NCBI GenBank assembly: GCA_964390645.1
Contig: CAYMLL010000021.1
Location: 1-43,834 of the forward strand
Origin: CAYMLL01 sp964390645
GTDB lineage: Bacteria > Planctomycetota > UBA8108
Direction of reading: 5' to 3'
Length of the DNA stretch: 43,834 nucleotides
Of this stretch, positions 41,682-43,834 are shown piece after piece; position 1 is the first letter of the stretch, and every line of letters starts with the position of its first letter. Below the pieces are notes generated by a model. It was not told the DNA's origin. It worked only from the letters and a program-made list of their open reading frames with translations, and searched no databases. The position numbers and the translations under genes were made by a program.

Positions 41682-42512
41682 ATGAAGATCTTCGATCCCC
41701 ACTGTCACATGATTTCGCGCGTCACCGACGATTACGAGCGGATGGCGCTGTGCGGCATCCGTGCGATCGTCGAGCCGGCCTTCTGGCTCGGAGAGGCTCG
41801 CAAGCGCGCCGGCTCGTTCTACGACTACTTCGACCACATCACCGGCTTTGAGCGTGAGCGTGCGGCGAACTACCTGATCGAGCATTTCGCGACAATCGCC
41901 GTGAACCCGAAGGAGTCGAACAACGTCGCGCTGCGAGACGAGGTTCTCGCGGAGATGGGTGCCTGGCTCGAGAGAGACTCGGTCGTGGCGGTCGGCGAGA
42001 TCGGCTTCGACGATATCACGGACGCGGAGGCGGAGTCGATCAAGCTGCAGTTCGAGATGGCCCGCGAATACGACCTGCCAGTGCTCGTACACACGCCGCA
42101 TGTCAACAAGCTCGAGGGGACTCTGAAGACCCTCGACATCCTGCACAAGGTCGGCTTCCCGCCGGACAAGACCATCATCGATCACAACAACGAGGAGACA
42201 ATCCGCCACTCGAAGGACGCCGGCTGCTGGTGCGGCCACACGATCTATCCGGTGACCAAGCTGTCACCGGAACGTGCCGTCAACATCCTCGAGCAGCACG
42301 GCACCGATCGCATGCTGATCAACAGCTCGTGTGACTGGGGTCCGGCGGACCCGTTGATGGTCCCGAAGGCCGTCCTCGAGATGCGTCGAAGGGGCTTCGA
42401 GGACTCGGAGATCTCGAAGGTTGTCTGGGACAATCCGATCGAGTTCTTCTCGCAGAGCGGTCGCCTCGGCAAGCTGGCGGAGGAGTTCGGGACGGTCGCG
42501 GGCGACGTGTGA
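41682..42512 (+). CDS. TatD-family metal-dependent hydrolase, 276 aa
   Basis: TatD-like amidohydrolase-fold enzymes use two metal ions to cut phosphodiester or related bonds. The ligands are visible: H7 and H9 in FDPHCHM, E106 in VGEIGFD, H137 in VLVHTPH, H168 in IIDHNNE and D218 in NSSCDWG. Some features differ from nuclease TatD: the start MISRVTDDYERMALCGIRAI, EPAFWLGEARK and the spacing after H9. These remind me of the TatD-like enzymes in ebo-type gene clusters, although no other ebo gene is here. It has its own promoter and leader hairpin. Cytoplasmic; substrate not predictable. Confidence 0.88.
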   Translation: MKIFDPHCHMISRVTDDYERMALCGIRAIVEPAFWLGEARKRAGSFYDYFDHITGFERERAANYLIEHFATIAVNPKESNNVALRDEVLAEMGAWLERDSVVAVGEIGFDDITDAEAESIKLQFEMAREYDLPVLVHTPHVNKLEGTLKTLDILHKVGFPPDKTIIDHNNEETIRHSKDAGCWCGHTIYPVTKLSPERAVNILEQHGTDRMLINSSCDWGPADPLMVPKAVLEMRRRGFEDSEISKVVWDNPIEFFSQSGRLGKLAEEFGTVAGDV

Positions 42513-42711
42513 GCGGCCCACCTGTGACCCGGCGAGAGGAGATACCTGAAGGGGCTTGCTGGAGCCCGGATCCGGAAGCGAAGCGCCCTTTGCGAAGGAC
42601 ACCGGGGTCGCCGCGCAGCGAGTGAGTGACCTCCTGTCTCGTCGTTCGGCTTGGAGCGTCGGAGCCGGCGGTGCCATTTTTTCTGGGGTGGAGGAAGAGG
42701 CTCGAGACCTG

Positions 42712-43266
42712 ATGGACATGGACAAACTCGCCACCGCTGCGCGGATGATCCTCGAGGCGATCGGAGAGGATCCGGACCGAGAGGGGCTCCGCGAGACGCC
42801 GAACCGCGTCGCACGGATGTATCGCGAGGTCTTCGCCGGCCTCGGGTCGGAGCCCGAGGAGAGCCTCAGGACTATCTTCAACGAGAAGTACGACGAGATC
42901 GTCTTGCTCAAGGACATTCCGTTCTTCTCGATGTGCGAGCATCACCTGCTGCCTTTCACCGGTCGGGCGCACGTCGCGTACATGCCGGACGGCGAGGTCC
43001 TCGGCCTCTCGAAGCTCGCTCGCGCCGTCGACGCTTACGCGAGGCGTCCGCAGGTACAGGAGCGTCTGACCAATGAGATCGCCGATTCGATCGAGCGTGT
43101 CGCCAGGCCGCGGGGTGTCGTCGTCGTGCTCGAGGCGACGCACACCTGCATGACCATCCGCGGTGTCAAGAAGGCCGGCGCGGAGATGGTCACCTCCGCC
43201 GTGAAGGGGATCTTTCGCGAGAATCTCGCGACGCGTAACGAGGTGATGAACCTCATCCGCCGGTGA
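42712..43266 (+). CDS. folE: GTP cyclohydrolase I FolE, 184 aa
   Basis: FolE turns GTP into dihydroneopterin triphosphate, the first step to folate and pterins. Zinc ligands C75 and H78 (SMCEHHLLPF) and C146 (HTCMTIRG) are present, as are the GTP-binding parts DPDREGLRETPNRVARMY and GLSKLARAVDAYARRPQVQERLT. Start: the ATG at 42712 (MDMDKLA) gives the usual length and has GAGGAAGAGG about 11 bases upstream; a further in-frame ATG is at 42718. A reading from 42556 would add 52 unrelated residues. The 199 bases before it hold no recognisable riboswitch. The Nudix gene downstream is convergent. Confidence 0.96.
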   Translation: MDMDKLATAARMILEAIGEDPDREGLRETPNRVARMYREVFAGLGSEPEESLRTIFNEKYDEIVLLKDIPFFSMCEHHLLPFTGRAHVAYMPDGEVLGLSKLARAVDAYARRPQVQERLTNEIADSIERVARPRGVVVVLEATHTCMTIRGVKKAGAEMVTSAVKGIFRENLATRNEVMNLIRR

Positions 43267-43383
43267 CGACGGACTTGCCGTTGGAAGCGAGGTTACGCGA
43301 GGCGCCCGGTGCCTGTTCGACGTTTCTTCGGGCCCGAGCGTCGTCGTCTTCTGCGACGTACGGGCGGGGTGGCGCTTCCGGCC

Positions 43384-43803
43384 TCAGCCCTTTCCGAGGT
43401 GATCGCCGAGCAGTTCGATCACGCGACCGTTCGCTTCGGGAGTCTCGAGCTCCTCGAGCTCCTCGAGCGACACCCAGCGGATTTCCTGTCCCTGCCGCGC
43501 TCGGGGCTCCTTGCCCGGCGGGATCTGGTCGCAAAGGTAGAACCACAGTCGAACCTCGCGGTCCTCGTAGCTATGGTCCTGTCGATGCAGGAGCGTCACG
43601 TGCTCGACCGCGACGCCGATCTCTTCCTCGAGCTCCCGACGCAGGGCCTCCTTCCGGGGCTCCCGAGGTCGGATCTTTCCTCCTGGAAACTCCCAGCGTC
43701 CGGCCAGGTGGCTGCCCTCGGGGCGCTTCGCGACCAGCAGGTTTCCGCCGCGGCGGAGGATCCCTACCGCGATTTCCATCGGGGGCTCGCTGGGGTCTTG
43801 CAT
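43384..43803 (-). CDS. Nudix hydrolase, MutT-like, 139 aa
   Basis: The Nudix box is complete: G42-KIRPR-E48-PRKEALR-R56-E57-L-E-E-E-I-G-V (GX5EX7REUXEEXGU). The framework (IAVGILRRGGNLLVAKRPEGSHLAGRWEFPGGK-like, residues 11-43) and length match MutT-type 8-oxo-dGTP diphosphatases. Those enzymes remove oxidised nucleotides, but other nucleotide substrates are possible. The ATG at 43803 is used; a second ATG at residue 9 is also possible. It ends 117 bases from folE, which comes from the other side; no clear terminator is seen in that gap. Confidence 0.93.
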   Translation of the reverse strand: MQDPSEPPMEIAVGILRRGGNLLVAKRPEGSHLAGRWEFPGGKIRPREPRKEALRRELEEEIGVAVEHVTLLHRQDHSYEDREVRLWFYLCDQIPPGKEPRARQGQEIRWVSLEELEELETPEANGRVIELLGDHLGKG

Positions 43804-43834
43804 CTCGGTGTGCGTTGGACAGAGGTGGCTTACT

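Noticed and set aside
42513..42711. Riboswitch upstream of folE
   Set aside because: No recognisable conserved core (such as a pterin/THF or preQ1 motif) could be identified by eye.

Overview
The window is one GC-rich bacterial contig, scaffolded across a 100-base run of N. It most likely comes from a planctomycete. The first 18 kb holds several families that are strongly associated with Planctomycetes and the wider PVC group: PSCyt1/PSCyt2(DUF1549)/PSD1(DUF1553) proteins, DUF1501 proteins with twin-arginine leaders, and a 1000-residue PVC-type heme-binding protein. The class within the phylum cannot be read from the sequence alone.

Layout. Bases 1-55 are the 3' part of a tRNA-Phe, followed by a hairpin and about 1.1 kb without a convincing gene. 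A small winged-helix (HARE-HTH-like) protein and an exported beta-propeller protein come next. From 3.1 to 17.9 kb lie three exported cytochrome/DUF1501 gene pairs: two in tandem on the plus strand, and a convergent minus-strand set of three genes (heme-binding dehydrogenase-like protein, PSCyt protein, DUF1501 protein). rnhA and a divergent Rrf2 regulator follow. The regulator heads a complete Suf iron-sulfur operon, sufBCDSU plus a SufT/DUF59 gene (19.4-25.7 kb). Two tandem-repeat arrays and the N gap separate this from a minus-strand stretch with rpsT, a TPR protein, a 2[4Fe-4S] ferredoxin and a HAD phosphatase.

From 29.6 to 38.1 kb, behind a good sigma70-like promoter, lies a full cytochrome c maturation (Ccm, System I) operon: ccmE-ccmF-ccmH-short ccmI-540-residue unknown-ccmA-ccmB-ccmC-ccmD. 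It is unusual. CcmE carries a Cys (CxxxY) where the classical heme-binding His (HxxxY) should be. CcmH has a CxC...CxxxC cysteine set and a long N-terminal extension. No CcmG is present. The 540-residue exported and membrane-anchored protein ends in two CcmI-like helical segments. This is the best candidate in the window for an undescribed variation of a biological system.

The last 5.5 kb carries a DUF2203-like protein, MoaB, a multi-pass membrane protein, a cysteine-rich two-TM protein, a LON-substrate-binding-domain protein, a TatD-family hydrolase with its own promoter and 5' hairpin, FolE and a Nudix hydrolase.

How it fits together. The exported CxxCH proteins at 3-18 kb need heme attached outside the cytoplasm, which is what the Ccm operon does. 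The Suf operon supplies Fe-S clusters to proteins such as the local ferredoxin. Both links are inferred from family knowledge. All start sites, promoters and hairpins were read by eye and were not computed.
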